NCBI GenBank assembly: GCA_017427945.1
Contig: JAFRRT010000024.1
Location: 1-64,000 of the forward strand
Direction: 5' to 3'
DNA length: 64,000 nt
Origin: Muribaculaceae bacterium
GTDB lineage: Bacteria > Bacteroidota > Bacteroidia > Bacteroidales > Muribaculaceae
Shown here: positions 16,825 to 26,461 of the stretch, piece by piece
Position numbering within the stretch: the stretch's first letter is position 1
Layout of the letters: each line of letters begins with the position of its first letter
The notes under the pieces: generated by a model
What the model was told of the DNA's origin: nothing
The model's input: the letters and a program-made list of their open reading frames with translations, nothing else
Database searches by the model: none
Position numbers and translations under genes: made by a program

Positions 16825-16874
16825 GAAGTTGTAGGTTTTAGGCTTTAGGTTTCGACTAACAATTTGAAACTGAA

Positions 16875-19448
16875 ATGAAGAAGAGATTAATCCTGATAGC
16901 ATTACTGGCGGCGTTTGCCGCCAGTTTTGTAATCGCTGTCGATGCGCCGCCCAAGCGTGAGCAGCGAGGCATGTGGATCACATCTTACCTGAATGACTGG
17001 CCCAGTGGCGCCATCACGCAAAGTAACACGCCGATCATGCAGAATGCTTGCCGCAAGATGCTTGACACGCTGCGCGTGAACCACATCAATGCGATTTATT
17101 ACCACGTCAGGGCGATGTGTGATGCGATGTACAACTCGGCTTACGAGCCGTGGTCCAGTTATGTCTCGGGCACACGAGGTGTGGCTCCTGCGTTCGACCC
17201 CTTTGAGTATCTTGTGGAGGAGGCGCACAAGCGGGGCATCGAGGTGTATGCCTGGGTCAATCCCTACCGCTATGGCCACGGTGACAACATGTGGGGACAG
17301 AGTGAGCTGGATTATGTCTATACCCATCCCGACTGGCTGCTGACAACCAGTTATGAGACGGTGCTCAACCCTGGTATTCCCGAGGTGCGTCAGCGCGTTG
17401 TTGACGTGTGTAAGGACATTCTGGTCAAGTATGATATCGATGGACTGGTGTTTGACGACTATTTCTATAATCAGGACAATCCGTCGTTTTCGCTCGATGC
17501 CAACCTGTACAACGCATACAGGGATGCTGGTGGCACGATGTCGCAGGGCGACTGGCGCCGCGAGAACGTCAACCAAATGGTCAAGGACGTCAACGACATG
17601 GTCAAAGCCACCAAACCGTGGGTACGCTTTGGCATCGGCCCTGCCGGTGTAGCGTGTACCTCACAGGCCGTAGCAAACCAGTATGGCGTGGAGCCTTGTC
17701 CAGTGGGCAGCGACTGGCAGTATAACCAGATTTACAGCGACCCGATGGCATGGGTGACACGCGGCACCATCGACTTCCTGGCGCCCCAGGTATATTGGAA
17801 AACAACGGGTACTTTCACCGGTGTCACCACCTGGTGGGGCAAGATGGCGGCAAGGTTTAACCGCCACATCTTCATCAGCCAGTGGGTACCCGACGAGGAG
17901 GGCTGGACGCTTGCCGAGTTCGTTAAGCAAGGTCATGTCATGCGTGATGCGATGGCTGCCGGCGGTAATCCCGGTATGGTCTATTTCCGCTATGGAACGT
18001 GGCGCAACAAGAAGGAGGTCATCGATGGCAAGGTGCGCCAGCTGCGCACATGGCTCAAGGACAGCCTCTACTCGACTATTGCCCTGAATCCTGCTCCCGC
18101 ATGGATCAAGCCGGCACAGACCTATACCACTGTCACGAACCTTACCTATAGCGACGGCACGCTCATGTGGGACAGTATTCCCAATGTGCGCTATGTAATT
18201 TATACCATTCCTGATGGGGTGGAGGACAAGGATTTCCGAAGTCAGGCCGAATATATCGACGGAGTGTCCTATTGGGCTTCTTACAGTTTGCCTGCCGCCA
18301 AGCGCGAGGGCTATCGCTATGCCGTGTCGATTCTCGACCGTTGGGAGAACGAGTACACACCGGTCATGCCGGGCGTGATACCTGTACAGGCCGACAAGCC
18401 AGTGCTGATTTACCCTGAGAACGGTACACAGGTGACTGAAATGTCGGTTCTGCAGTGGAGCAGCACCGCTACCAACTTTGTGGTGCAGGTATTTGCCGAT
18501 GCCCAGATGGAGTCACTGATTACCCAAATAGATGTGGACTCACCCCGTTGCCCGCTATCCAAGATTCCTTTCCTCAATGAGGGTAACTACTGGTGGCGCG
18601 TGGTGGCACGAGGGCTCAACCAGATAGACAACGTGAGCGACTTGTGGCAATTCTCATTTGGACCCATGTGCATAGTCTCACCCGGTCAAGGAGAGGGCGG
18701 CGTTCCATTGATGCCGACCATCACGTGGACGGCAGGTGGCCCGGGCACCAACTATTTGCTGGAGTTGTCCACCACTTCCAACATGAACAATCCTGATACG
18801 GTGTACTTGACCGAACCCTTATGGCAGGTACCCAGATACAAGTTGGCGGGTGCAACGAACTACTTTGTCCGTGTCACTGCCACGGCCGATAACGGCACAT
18901 CGGTGGTGACGCCAGTCAGTCAATTCACTACTGTGGAGGTAATACCTCCCGTGCCAGTGTATGTGATGCCGTTGCGTGATGGCATGGACTTGTATTATGG
19001 TGATGTGGTGCGCTTCGAGCCCGTTGAAGGCCCCGGCTCATTAAGGGTGCAGATCAGCACTTCGGAGACGTTCCCGACACGCACGTCATATAATGGAACT
19101 ATTGAGGATGCCTTCGAGACACCCCAGCTGGGAACCATCCGCGGTGCGGGCAAGTTGGAAGACGGCAAGACGTACTACACCCGTGCCCGTTATGCTTATC
19201 GCACACTTGCCACCGGTACAACGGCGCAGTATACCGACTATTGCGACATCCGTACGTTTGTCTATCACGAAACCCTCAGGGGCGACGTGAATGCCGACTA
19301 CGAAATCAACATCGCTGACATCAATGCCATCATCGACGTGATTTTGGGCAGTGGTGCGCAAGCGGGTTCGCTATCGGATGTGAATGGTGACGGCGAGGTC
19401 AATATCGCCGACATCAATATAATCATTGACCTTATCCTCAATAATTGA
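16875..19448 (+). CDS. GH10-like (GHL10/DUF187) glycosidase with C-terminal dockerin
   Basis: 857 residues. Signal peptide, then a (beta/alpha)8-type domain at about 28-400 that begins REQRGMWITSYLNDWPS and includes HKRGIEVYAWVNPYR and the acidic motif DGLVFDDYFYN (Asp194, Asp195). This is characteristic of the family that includes E. coli DigH/YddW, which cleaves denuded peptidoglycan glycan strands. Several Ig/FN3-like beta domains fill about 410-795. The C-terminus (DNA 19281-19445) is a two-repeat dockerin. Its first loop is divergent (DVNADYEINIAD, Tyr in place of the usual Gly) and the second is canonical (DVNGDGEVNIAD). Substrate could be wall glycan or another polysaccharide. Confidence 0.85.
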   Translation: MKKRLILIALLAAFAASFVIAVDAPPKREQRGMWITSYLNDWPSGAITQSNTPIMQNACRKMLDTLRVNHINAIYYHVRAMCDAMYNSAYEPWSSYVSGTRGVAPAFDPFEYLVEEAHKRGIEVYAWVNPYRYGHGDNMWGQSELDYVYTHPDWLLTTSYETVLNPGIPEVRQRVVDVCKDILVKYDIDGLVFDDYFYNQDNPSFSLDANLYNAYRDAGGTMSQGDWRRENVNQMVKDVNDMVKATKPWVRFGIGPAGVACTSQAVANQYGVEPCPVGSDWQYNQIYSDPMAWVTRGTIDFLAPQVYWKTTGTFTGVTTWWGKMAARFNRHIFISQWVPDEEGWTLAEFVKQGHVMRDAMAAGGNPGMVYFRYGTWRNKKEVIDGKVRQLRTWLKDSLYSTIALNPAPAWIKPAQTYTTVTNLTYSDGTLMWDSIPNVRYVIYTIPDGVEDKDFRSQAEYIDGVSYWASYSLPAAKREGYRYAVSILDRWENEYTPVMPGVIPVQADKPVLIYPENGTQVTEMSVLQWSSTATNFVVQVFADAQMESLITQIDVDSPRCPLSKIPFLNEGNYWWRVVARGLNQIDNVSDLWQFSFGPMCIVSPGQGEGGVPLMPTITWTAGGPGTNYLLELSTTSNMNNPDTVYLTEPLWQVPRYKLAGATNYFVRVTATADNGTSVVTPVSQFTTVEVIPPVPVYVMPLRDGMDLYYGDVVRFEPVEGPGSLRVQISTSETFPTRTSYNGTIEDAFETPQLGTIRGAGKLEDGKTYYTRARYAYRTLATGTTAQYTDYCDIRTFVYHETLRGDVNADYEINIADINAIIDVILGSGAQAGSLSDVNGDGEVNIADINIIIDLILNN
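19281..19445 (+). other. Dockerin module 1
   Basis: Two calcium-binding F-hand-like loops, DVNADYEINIAD and DVNGDGEVNIAD, each followed by an INxIIDxIL helix. It forms the C-terminus of the GH10-like protein. Confidence 0.85.
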
Positions 19449-19473
19449 CGTAATCAATTTCAGTGTTCTGCAG

Positions 19474-20889
19474 ATGATAAAGAAAATGATTTTCATGGCG
19501 GTGTTGTTGACGGTGGCAGTTGCATGCAACCGCCACCCTGTGAATTACCCGCCCGATGACCCGCATGTAACGCTCACCTCGACCAATTTGCCCATCGTTT
19601 GGATTGAGGTGGGCGGCGACTCTATCAGCCGTTATGAGCGCACCGGGGCACACATGAAAATCATCCATAACGGCGAGGGCCAGCTCAACTATGCCGACAC
19701 TGTGGCACACAAGGGTCAGCGCATCGACTATGAGGGCGAGATAGCCCTGCGTTATCGCGGCAATTCCTCGTTCAACGTCAGCAAGAAAAAGCCTTATTCG
19801 TTCCGCACGCTTAAGCATCCCTACAGCAAGAGTTCCAAGAAGGATAAGGTGAAAATCCTGGGCATGGGCAAGGACAACAACTGGGCGTTGCTGGCCCCCT
19901 ACAGCGACAAGAGCATGATACGCGACATGCTGGCCTTTGAGGTGTCACGCCCATGGATGGAATATACGCCCCAGGGACGTTTTTGCGAGGTGATTCTTGA
20001 CGGTACCTACTATGGCGTGTACATTCTGTGTGAGGTGGTTTCCAAGGGCAGGCATCGTTTGGACTTACAGAAGCCGGGCAGGGGTGGCGATGCCATCACC
20101 GGTGACTACTTAATGGAGGTGGACTATGATGACGACGTGAACTATGTCTCCAAGTTTCATCCTGTGAGCGCTTCGGGCGTTCCCTATAAGGACAAATTCA
20201 TTCATTTCCAGTACAAGTCACCCGATTTTGATAATCTGGACGATGCACAAGTCCAGTACATCAACGGCCGCATTGATGAGATGGAGCAGGTGCTGGCGTC
20301 GGCTCAGTTTGCCGACCCTGTGAACGGCTATAGCAAGTACATCGATGTGATGTCTTTTATCGATTACCAGATTGCCATGGAGCTGAGTCATAACATCGAC
20401 GCTTACCGCAAAAGCGCCAAGTTCTACAAGCGGCGCGACAGTGTGGACGGGCGATTCAAGTTGGTTGTTTGGGACAATGATCTGTCTTACGGTAACTGCC
20501 GCATCAGGCAGGCTTGGCGCACCGATACGTGGGCCTATATGAATAACGACACCCTCTACAGGAATAATGAGGACTTTCTTGTGCCTTTCTGGTGGTATCG
20601 GCTGAACAGTGATGAGGCCTTTACTGCACAATTCCGGGCGCGGTGGGCGCAGTACCGCCAGAGCAACCTGCGTGAGGACCGCTTGATGGCTGTGATTGAC
20701 TCGATGACCACCGTGCTGACCTCTCACGGCGCCGTGCAGCGCGACAGCCAAGCATGGCCGCATTGGGGCATTTATGTATGGCCCATCTATTACATCGCCA
20801 GCGATTATGAGGACGAAATCGCTTATCTCAAGGAATGGATTCACCGTCGCATAGAATGGATGGACAGCCAGTTGGGATATGCTCCTTGA
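19474..20889 (+). CDS. CotH-family lipoprotein (kinase-like)
   Basis: About 471 residues from the ATG at 19474. An in-frame ATG at 19426 lies inside the upstream gene, and only the later start gives a signal and lipobox (MIFMAVLLTVAVACNRHP). CotH signatures are present: ALRYRGNSSFNVSKKKPYSF, NWALLAPYSDKSMIRDMLAF, GVYILCEVVSKGRHRLDL, and a C-terminal VVWDNDLSYG metal-site motif. CotH domains are atypical secreted kinases and are common in Bacteroidetes surface loci. It lacks a dockerin, unlike its relative at 29981. It is the last gene of the Sus operon, followed by a terminator. Confidence 0.85.
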   Translation: MIKKMIFMAVLLTVAVACNRHPVNYPPDDPHVTLTSTNLPIVWIEVGGDSISRYERTGAHMKIIHNGEGQLNYADTVAHKGQRIDYEGEIALRYRGNSSFNVSKKKPYSFRTLKHPYSKSSKKDKVKILGMGKDNNWALLAPYSDKSMIRDMLAFEVSRPWMEYTPQGRFCEVILDGTYYGVYILCEVVSKGRHRLDLQKPGRGGDAITGDYLMEVDYDDDVNYVSKFHPVSASGVPYKDKFIHFQYKSPDFDNLDDAQVQYINGRIDEMEQVLASAQFADPVNGYSKYIDVMSFIDYQIAMELSHNIDAYRKSAKFYKRRDSVDGRFKLVVWDNDLSYGNCRIRQAWRTDTWAYMNNDTLYRNNEDFLVPFWWYRLNSDEAFTAQFRARWAQYRQSNLREDRLMAVIDSMTTVLTSHGAVQRDSQAWPHWGIYVWPIYYIASDYEDEIAYLKEWIHRRIEWMDSQLGYAP

Positions 20890-20896
20890 CATGATT

Positions 20897-20934
20897 CACC
20901 TTCTCACCTCGCCGTGAGGAGGTGTCTTGTTTTT
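20897..20934 (+). terminator. Terminator ending the Sus operon
   Basis: CACCTTCTCAC (20897-20907) pairs with GTGAGGAGGTG (20914-20924) at 10 of 11 positions around a 6-nt loop, followed by TCTTGTTTTTG. Confidence 0.75.
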
Positions 20935-21075
20935 GTATCAAAAACAAAAGATTGATTTTTTTTGGAATAAAACCCTCATTATCGTTTTGAAAATACCTAA
21001 ATTTTTTGTTATTTTGCTAAGTTAAAACAAAATAGAAAAAATAATTACATAAAAATATTTAATAAACTACTGATT

Positions 21076-22461
21076 ATGAAGAAATTATTACTTTTTGCAT
21101 TGTTTATGGCTTCGACTGTTGCGTCGGCGTGGGCTGTTACCGACGGCGTGACGTATGAACCCGTCAATGGTATCTCAATCAAGAACATGTGGATTCAGGA
21201 CCGCGCCCACACTCCCGACGTTTGGTCCAATCAACCCTATTGCAACACCAGTGCCCGTACCGCAGTGATGAAGGACGGTTACATCTACATTGCCCGTTCC
21301 AACGCCAACACGGTGATTCAAGGTACCGATACCTTGTCACAGAGTGTCATCTACAAGGTAAATGCTGCCAACGGTGAACTGGTCAAGGAATTGGCTTTGA
21401 CGCTGGACGGCAATATCTATGGTGGTGCCACATTGAGCAGCAACACTGTGGGCATGGACAACTTCGGCCACCTGTATATGGCTCCGTTCTCCAGCAACCT
21501 GGCAACCACCCAGCCAGTTTACTTGGTGGATAAGGAGACGGGTGAGCTTACCCTTATCGACGAGCTTGACAAGGGCGATGCGTTGCAGCGCTGCGACTAT
21601 ATCGACGTAATGGGTGACATCACACGTGAAGAGGCCGAGTGCAACATCATGACCGTGGGCGCCAGCTCTGAGTACATCTATCGCTGGCATGCCGACCAGG
21701 GCAGTGACTTTGAGGGTGGCTTTGACGGCGACCCCTATCTCGCTATCCTTGATTTCTATCCCGAGACTGTGACTCAGTGGGGCTATGCTCCTGTTGTGAA
21801 GATGGTGCTGAATGACGAGGAAGACTACAGTGCAGAACTATTCTATGTTGATGGTTTCTCCAGCTCTCCCATTCTCTATGACGTAACGGGTACGATGGTG
21901 GACAACTTCGAGGAGGTTGACCCTGCTTTCTGGCCCATGGACGTTGGTGCCAACGGTGTTTGCGAGTTCCATCTCGAGGGCCGCAACTTCATCGTTTTCG
22001 TGGCAGCCCAGTACACGGGTGTTGACGAGACTACCATGGTGAACAAGGCCTGCCAGGTTTACATTTGTGAGCTCGGCGAGGGTATGACCTTGGGTGGAAT
22101 GCAGCGCTACTGGATGGTGCCCGACGAGCTGGGTGCTGTCAGCGACGGTGGTACACGCGTTCAGAGCATGAACGTTGAGTATGGAACCGATGCTGAGGGT
22201 AATGAGGAAATCACCCTGTTCATCTTCAAGTGCTACAACGGTATGGCCGTCTATAAGATCGGTACCAATGTCGGTGGCGAGGATCCTAATCCTGGTGTGA
22301 AGGGTGACGTTAACGGCGACGGCGAGGTGAACATTGCCGACGTGAATGCAGTGATTGACCTCATCCTTACGGGCCGTGTAAGCGCTTCGGGCGATGTGAA
22401 CGGCGACGGCGAGGTGAATATTGCCGACATCAACTCCATCATCGACATCATCCTGAATTGA
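21076..22461 (+). CDS. Secreted dockerin protein of unknown function (paralog A)
   Basis: 461 residues. Signal peptide MKKLLLFALFMASTVASAWA, then a body of about 380 residues in which short beta-like repeats (GYIYIARSNANTVIQGTD, YLVDKETGELTLIDELDKG) suggest a propeller. It ends in a two-loop dockerin (DNA 22303-22458). No enzyme motif was recognised. The next gene is a full-length paralog with the same opening (TYEPVNGI) and the same domain order, so the pair arose by tandem duplication. It is preceded by an AT-rich leader after the Sus operon terminator. Confidence 0.75.
   Translation: MKKLLLFALFMASTVASAWAVTDGVTYEPVNGISIKNMWIQDRAHTPDVWSNQPYCNTSARTAVMKDGYIYIARSNANTVIQGTDTLSQSVIYKVNAANGELVKELALTLDGNIYGGATLSSNTVGMDNFGHLYMAPFSSNLATTQPVYLVDKETGELTLIDELDKGDALQRCDYIDVMGDITREEAECNIMTVGASSEYIYRWHADQGSDFEGGFDGDPYLAILDFYPETVTQWGYAPVVKMVLNDEEDYSAELFYVDGFSSSPILYDVTGTMVDNFEEVDPAFWPMDVGANGVCEFHLEGRNFIVFVAAQYTGVDETTMVNKACQVYICELGEGMTLGGMQRYWMVPDELGAVSDGGTRVQSMNVEYGTDAEGNEEITLFIFKCYNGMAVYKIGTNVGGEDPNPGVKGDVNGDGEVNIADVNAVIDLILTGRVSASGDVNGDGEVNIADINSIIDIILN
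22303..22458 (+). repeat. Dockerin module 2, near-identical to the one at 28853-29008
   Basis: Encodes DVNGDGEVNIAD, VNAVIDLILTG, RVSASG, DVNGDGEVNIAD. At DNA level it matches the C10 protease dockerin closely (roughly 17-19 differences over about 153 bases by eye) including the identical RVSASG linker. Confidence 0.85.
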
Positions 22462-22499
22462 TGATGCCTACTTGAAAGGAGTAACGATATAATATCCAT

Positions 22500-22553
22500 G
22501 GTTGCGGATTCTACGGAGTGAACACACATCCGCGTCAATCCGCAACCTTTTTT
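22500..22553 (+). terminator. Terminator between the two paralogs
   Basis: GGTTGCGGATT (22500-22510) pairs perfectly with AATCCGCAACC (22537-22547) around a 26-nt loop, followed by TTTTTTA. Confidence 0.8.
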
Positions 22554-22580
22554 ATTACAAATAACTAAAACTCAACTTCG

Positions 22581-23969
22581 ATGAAAAAAACATTTCTTCT
22601 TCTCTTTACCCTGTTCACGGCATCGTTTGCCGCGATGGCAATTACCGACGGACAGACCTATGAGCCTGTCAACGGCATTAAGATTGTGAACCAGTGGATA
22701 TTTGACCGCGTGCATAGCGGCACAAATTATACAAACAATGACATCTGCAACCAGCGCGCCCGTACGGCGACGATGGACCAGGGCATCATCTACGTGGCCC
22801 GCAGCGAGGAACGTGCTGTTATCATCGGCACCGATACCATTTCGCAATCAATCATCCATCGCTTCTCGGCAGCCGACGGCAGCCAGCTTGAGGACTTGCC
22901 CCTGTACCTTGACGGCGCTCCTTACGGACGTTTCCTGGGTGTAGCAAGCATCGGTAAGGACAGTTTCCACCACATTTGGGTGGCTCCCATGACCAGCACC
23001 GTGCAGCAGTATGTCCCCGTCTATCTGGTGGATACCGAGACCGGTGAACTCACGCTTGTCGTGGAACTTGACAAGGGCGATGCTCCTCAGCGCACCGACT
23101 ATCTGGATGTCATCGGTGACATTACCCTCGAGCAGGCCGAGTGCAACATCATGACCGTCTCGGGCTCGACTGCCGACCCCGGTTTCCCGACCCTTTACCG
23201 CATGCATGCCGACCAGGGCGGCGATTGGGAAGGCGGCTTTGACGGCGACCCCTATATGGATGTCATCAACTTCTATCCCGAGACTAAGACCGGTTTCTCG
23301 CTGGCTCCTGTCATCAAGATGATTGAGGGTCCCGATGAGGAATCCCGCTACAGTGGCGAGATGTTCTACATCGACTGCTTTGATACTGCGCCCGTGATTT
23401 ATGACTTCTCTGGTTCTGTCATTGACAGTTTTGAGGACACCGATCCCGAGCTCTGGCCTAAAGCTGCACCCAATGGTTGCATTGAGTTCAAACTGGAAGA
23501 CCGGGACTTCCTTGTGTATGTCACTTCCGACATGAACGGCAACGGACACGGTTGCCAGGCAAACATCTGTGAACTGGGCGAAGGTCAGTCCTTGGGTGGC
23601 ATGACCAAGTATTGGAAGATTCCCGCCGACAGTATGGGTAAGGTGAACGACAGCGGCTTGCGCGTGCACTGCTTCGCTGTGGAATACGGTGTTGACGACG
23701 AGGGCTTTGAGGAAGTGACCCTGCTCACTTTCAAGGCCTACAACGGTATGGCCGTCTATAAGATTGGCCGCAACGTGGGCGGTGTTGAGCCCCAGCCCGT
23801 TGTAAAGGGTGATGTGAACGGCGACGGCGAGGTGAACATCGCTGACGTGAATGCCATCATCGACCTCATCTTGACAGGTAAGAGCACTGCAGCAGGCGAC
23901 CTGAATGGCGATGGGGAAGTAAATATCGCCGATATCAATACGGTGATAGACTTGATATTGAAAGGATGA
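22581..23969 (+). CDS. Secreted dockerin protein of unknown function (paralog B)
   Basis: 462 residues, the same architecture as the preceding gene: signal peptide (MKKTFLLLFTLFTASFAAMA), TYEPVNGI start, shared blocks such as YLVDTETGELTLVVELDKG, AECNIMTV, then HADQGGDWEGGFDGDPY, KAYNGMAVYKIG, and a two-loop dockerin (DNA 23808-23966). Function unknown. Its stop overlaps the ATG of the phosphodiester glycosidase gene (ATGA at 23966-23969), so the two are translationally coupled. Confidence 0.75.
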   Translation: MKKTFLLLFTLFTASFAAMAITDGQTYEPVNGIKIVNQWIFDRVHSGTNYTNNDICNQRARTATMDQGIIYVARSEERAVIIGTDTISQSIIHRFSAADGSQLEDLPLYLDGAPYGRFLGVASIGKDSFHHIWVAPMTSTVQQYVPVYLVDTETGELTLVVELDKGDAPQRTDYLDVIGDITLEQAECNIMTVSGSTADPGFPTLYRMHADQGGDWEGGFDGDPYMDVINFYPETKTGFSLAPVIKMIEGPDEESRYSGEMFYIDCFDTAPVIYDFSGSVIDSFEDTDPELWPKAAPNGCIEFKLEDRDFLVYVTSDMNGNGHGCQANICELGEGQSLGGMTKYWKIPADSMGKVNDSGLRVHCFAVEYGVDDEGFEEVTLLTFKAYNGMAVYKIGRNVGGVEPQPVVKGDVNGDGEVNIADVNAIIDLILTGKSTAAGDLNGDGEVNIADINTVIDLILKG

Positions 23970-26344
23970 GAAAGTTTTGTCTTGTCCTGTCGGTCATTGT
24001 CCTGACTGTGTTGTGCGCGAGACCTGGGTTCGCGCGCGACCAGTGGGTCATTGGCGATAAGGCCTACGATGTCGATACGCTCATTTTCCCGCATCTGGCG
24101 GGACCGGGCGTCATCGCCGCCAAGTATGACATCCCGGCTTTGCCGCTCAAGGTGAGTGTGGTTGAGATGGACTTGACCAATCCCTACATGGTGATGGAGA
24201 CTTGCCTGGGCGCCGAGAAATCGGTGGGAACTGAGACCCCCGTCAACATGGCGACACGCAACACGCGCCCCGGCCACGAGGTGGTGGGCGCTGTCAACGG
24301 CGACTTTTTCATGACCTCGCCCACCAACGAGGTGGGCCTGCCTGTAAGCGGTCAGGTGCGCGACGATGAATTGGTGCTCAGTAGTCACAACAGGGCCTGT
24401 TTGGTCCTGGATGAGGCTAACCGTCCCTATATCGACCGACTGTCTTTCTCGGGACGTGTAACCAGCGGCGAGACGTCGTTTGCCTTGAATTTGGTGAACC
24501 GCATGCGTTACGCCTACGAGAATATCGCCACCAACCAGTCTTTCCTGTTCACCCGCAGCTACGGACCTACCACTTATGACGCCTCCAACTCGGGCAAAAT
24601 GCTGTTGCTACGTCCGGCGGGCGATCCTTTCAAGTGGAACGCCAACGGTGTGGAGCAGTGCATCATCGAGGACATTTTTGATGCCCACGGCTCGACAACG
24701 ATACCCGACGGCAAAGCCATCCTGTGGCTGAAAGGCACTTATGCCAACTATGTCGAGTCACTGAATGTGGGCGACGAACTGTCTATCTCCTTTAGGCTTA
24801 CTCTTAATAACGAGTCTCAGGATATCAACATCCATCAGCTCGTTGGTGGCAGCAACCACATCATCATGAAGAACGGCCAGTTCATGGAGGACTGGGCCGA
24901 GCGGCATCCCCGTACGGCTATCGGCTTCAATGCCGACAGCACCCGTCTCTACTTTGTTGTGGTGGATGGCCGTCATTTGACTTCGGTGGGTGTGACGCTG
25001 CTTGAGATGAAAGGTATCTTTGATGCGCTTGGTGCTGTCAATGCGGTGAACCTTGATGGTGGCGGCTCGTCATGCATCCTGGTCAATGGAGAGGTGATGA
25101 ACCATCCCAGCGACGGAACGGTACGCGCCGTGGGCAACGGCTGCCTGTTCGTATCAACCGCACCGCAAGACGATGAGATAGGCATCATAAGCTTTGAACC
25201 CAGGTGCTATAACCTGTCGATTTCGGCAACTACCTCGTTTGCCGTGTGGGGCTATAACCAGTATGGTGTGCTCAAGACGCGCGACTTGCAGGGTTGCACC
25301 TTCTCGTGCGACCCGCAAGTGGGATTTTTTGACGATCAGGGCTATTTCCATGCCACCTCCACACCCTCGTCAGGCAATCTCTACGTGAACTACAACGGCG
25401 TTACCGCCTCCCAGCATGTGACTATCATGGAGGCGCAGTGGCAACTCGTGAGTGATAGCGTCGTCGTCGATCAGTTTCACCCTTATTCCATCAACATCAA
25501 CGGTATCAGCGGTTATGGCTTGGATAAGGTGGACCCTTCGGTAGTTGAGTGGACCTCGGCCGATGAGAGTGTGTGCACTGTGGACGCCAGCGGTATCATT
25601 ACCGCTGTTGCCGACGGACAGACATTTGTCGGATCCACTCATCCACTGCTTGCCGACTCATTGCTCGTGAGGGTGGAAAATCCCAAAGGCCGTGTGACCA
25701 CGGTGGAGAATGCCCCCATCGACCCCGACACCTGGACTATCACCCAGAGCGGTGGAAATAACCGCACGGTGGTAGCCCTGGATCATGGTATGCAGATAGA
25801 CTTCACAGGTGCCTCGTCACGCAATCCCTACATCAAGATCGCCAAGGCGGTGCAGATGTGGGGACTGCCCGACACGTTGCGCTTTCGCATGCTGCCTGGC
25901 GATATCCAGCTCAAATCGTTGAAGATGCTTCTCGAGACAGCTTACGGTGAACGTGTCACCGTCGAGTACCCCCTTGACGGCATTACAAGCAGCGAGATTG
26001 TCATCGATGCTCCTATGACCGACATCTGTGATGCAGCCGACCTGGGCAATTTCCCCTTGCATCTGGTCTATTATTACATCACCTACAACTCACTTGTTGT
26101 GGGGCAGCAATACAGCCTCAAGATTCCCGGCATGGAACTGGTTTATGACAGCATGCCGCCCGATGAGCATCAGCCCATCTACGGTGACGTGAACTGTGAC
26201 GGCGAGATCAACATTGCCGATATCAACTCTATCATCGACATTATATTGTCGGGTGCTGCAGGCATCTCCACTGCCGATGTGAATGGTGACGGCGAAGTCA
26301 ACATCGCCGACATCAATGCGATTATCGACCTGATTCTATCATAA
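23966..26344 (+). CDS. NAGPA-type phosphodiester glycosidase with dockerin
   Basis: 792 residues. Signal peptide, then a phosphodiester glycosidase (NAGPA/DUF2233) domain at about 60-400 with VVGAVNGDFF, RTAIGFNADSTRLYFVVVDG and the signature AVNLDGGGSSCILVNG (Asp364). The family removes GlcNAc-type sugars linked through phosphodiesters. It is followed by an Ig-like (Big_2-type) stretch, a further beta domain and a two-loop dockerin (DNA 26183-26341), whose first loop is DVNCDGEINIAD. The likely site is the cell surface or outside. GlcNAc-phosphodiester substrates (wall or capsule polymers) fit the nearby GH20 and NagA, but this is inference. Confidence 0.87.
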   Translation: MRKFCLVLSVIVLTVLCARPGFARDQWVIGDKAYDVDTLIFPHLAGPGVIAAKYDIPALPLKVSVVEMDLTNPYMVMETCLGAEKSVGTETPVNMATRNTRPGHEVVGAVNGDFFMTSPTNEVGLPVSGQVRDDELVLSSHNRACLVLDEANRPYIDRLSFSGRVTSGETSFALNLVNRMRYAYENIATNQSFLFTRSYGPTTYDASNSGKMLLLRPAGDPFKWNANGVEQCIIEDIFDAHGSTTIPDGKAILWLKGTYANYVESLNVGDELSISFRLTLNNESQDINIHQLVGGSNHIIMKNGQFMEDWAERHPRTAIGFNADSTRLYFVVVDGRHLTSVGVTLLEMKGIFDALGAVNAVNLDGGGSSCILVNGEVMNHPSDGTVRAVGNGCLFVSTAPQDDEIGIISFEPRCYNLSISATTSFAVWGYNQYGVLKTRDLQGCTFSCDPQVGFFDDQGYFHATSTPSSGNLYVNYNGVTASQHVTIMEAQWQLVSDSVVVDQFHPYSININGISGYGLDKVDPSVVEWTSADESVCTVDASGIITAVADGQTFVGSTHPLLADSLLVRVENPKGRVTTVENAPIDPDTWTITQSGGNNRTVVALDHGMQIDFTGASSRNPYIKIAKAVQMWGLPDTLRFRMLPGDIQLKSLKMLLETAYGERVTVEYPLDGITSSEIVIDAPMTDICDAADLGNFPLHLVYYYITYNSLVVGQQYSLKIPGMELVYDSMPPDEHQPIYGDVNCDGEINIADINSIIDIILSGAAGISTADVNGDGEVNIADINAIIDLILS

Positions 26345-26461
26345 AATGACCTATATGACACTTGCGTGTCACGTGTAACAGTATAACCTTATAACATGAA
26401 TATGATGCTTAGTTATGAAAACCCCTAATTATTTAATTCTAAGCATTTTAAATTATTAATT

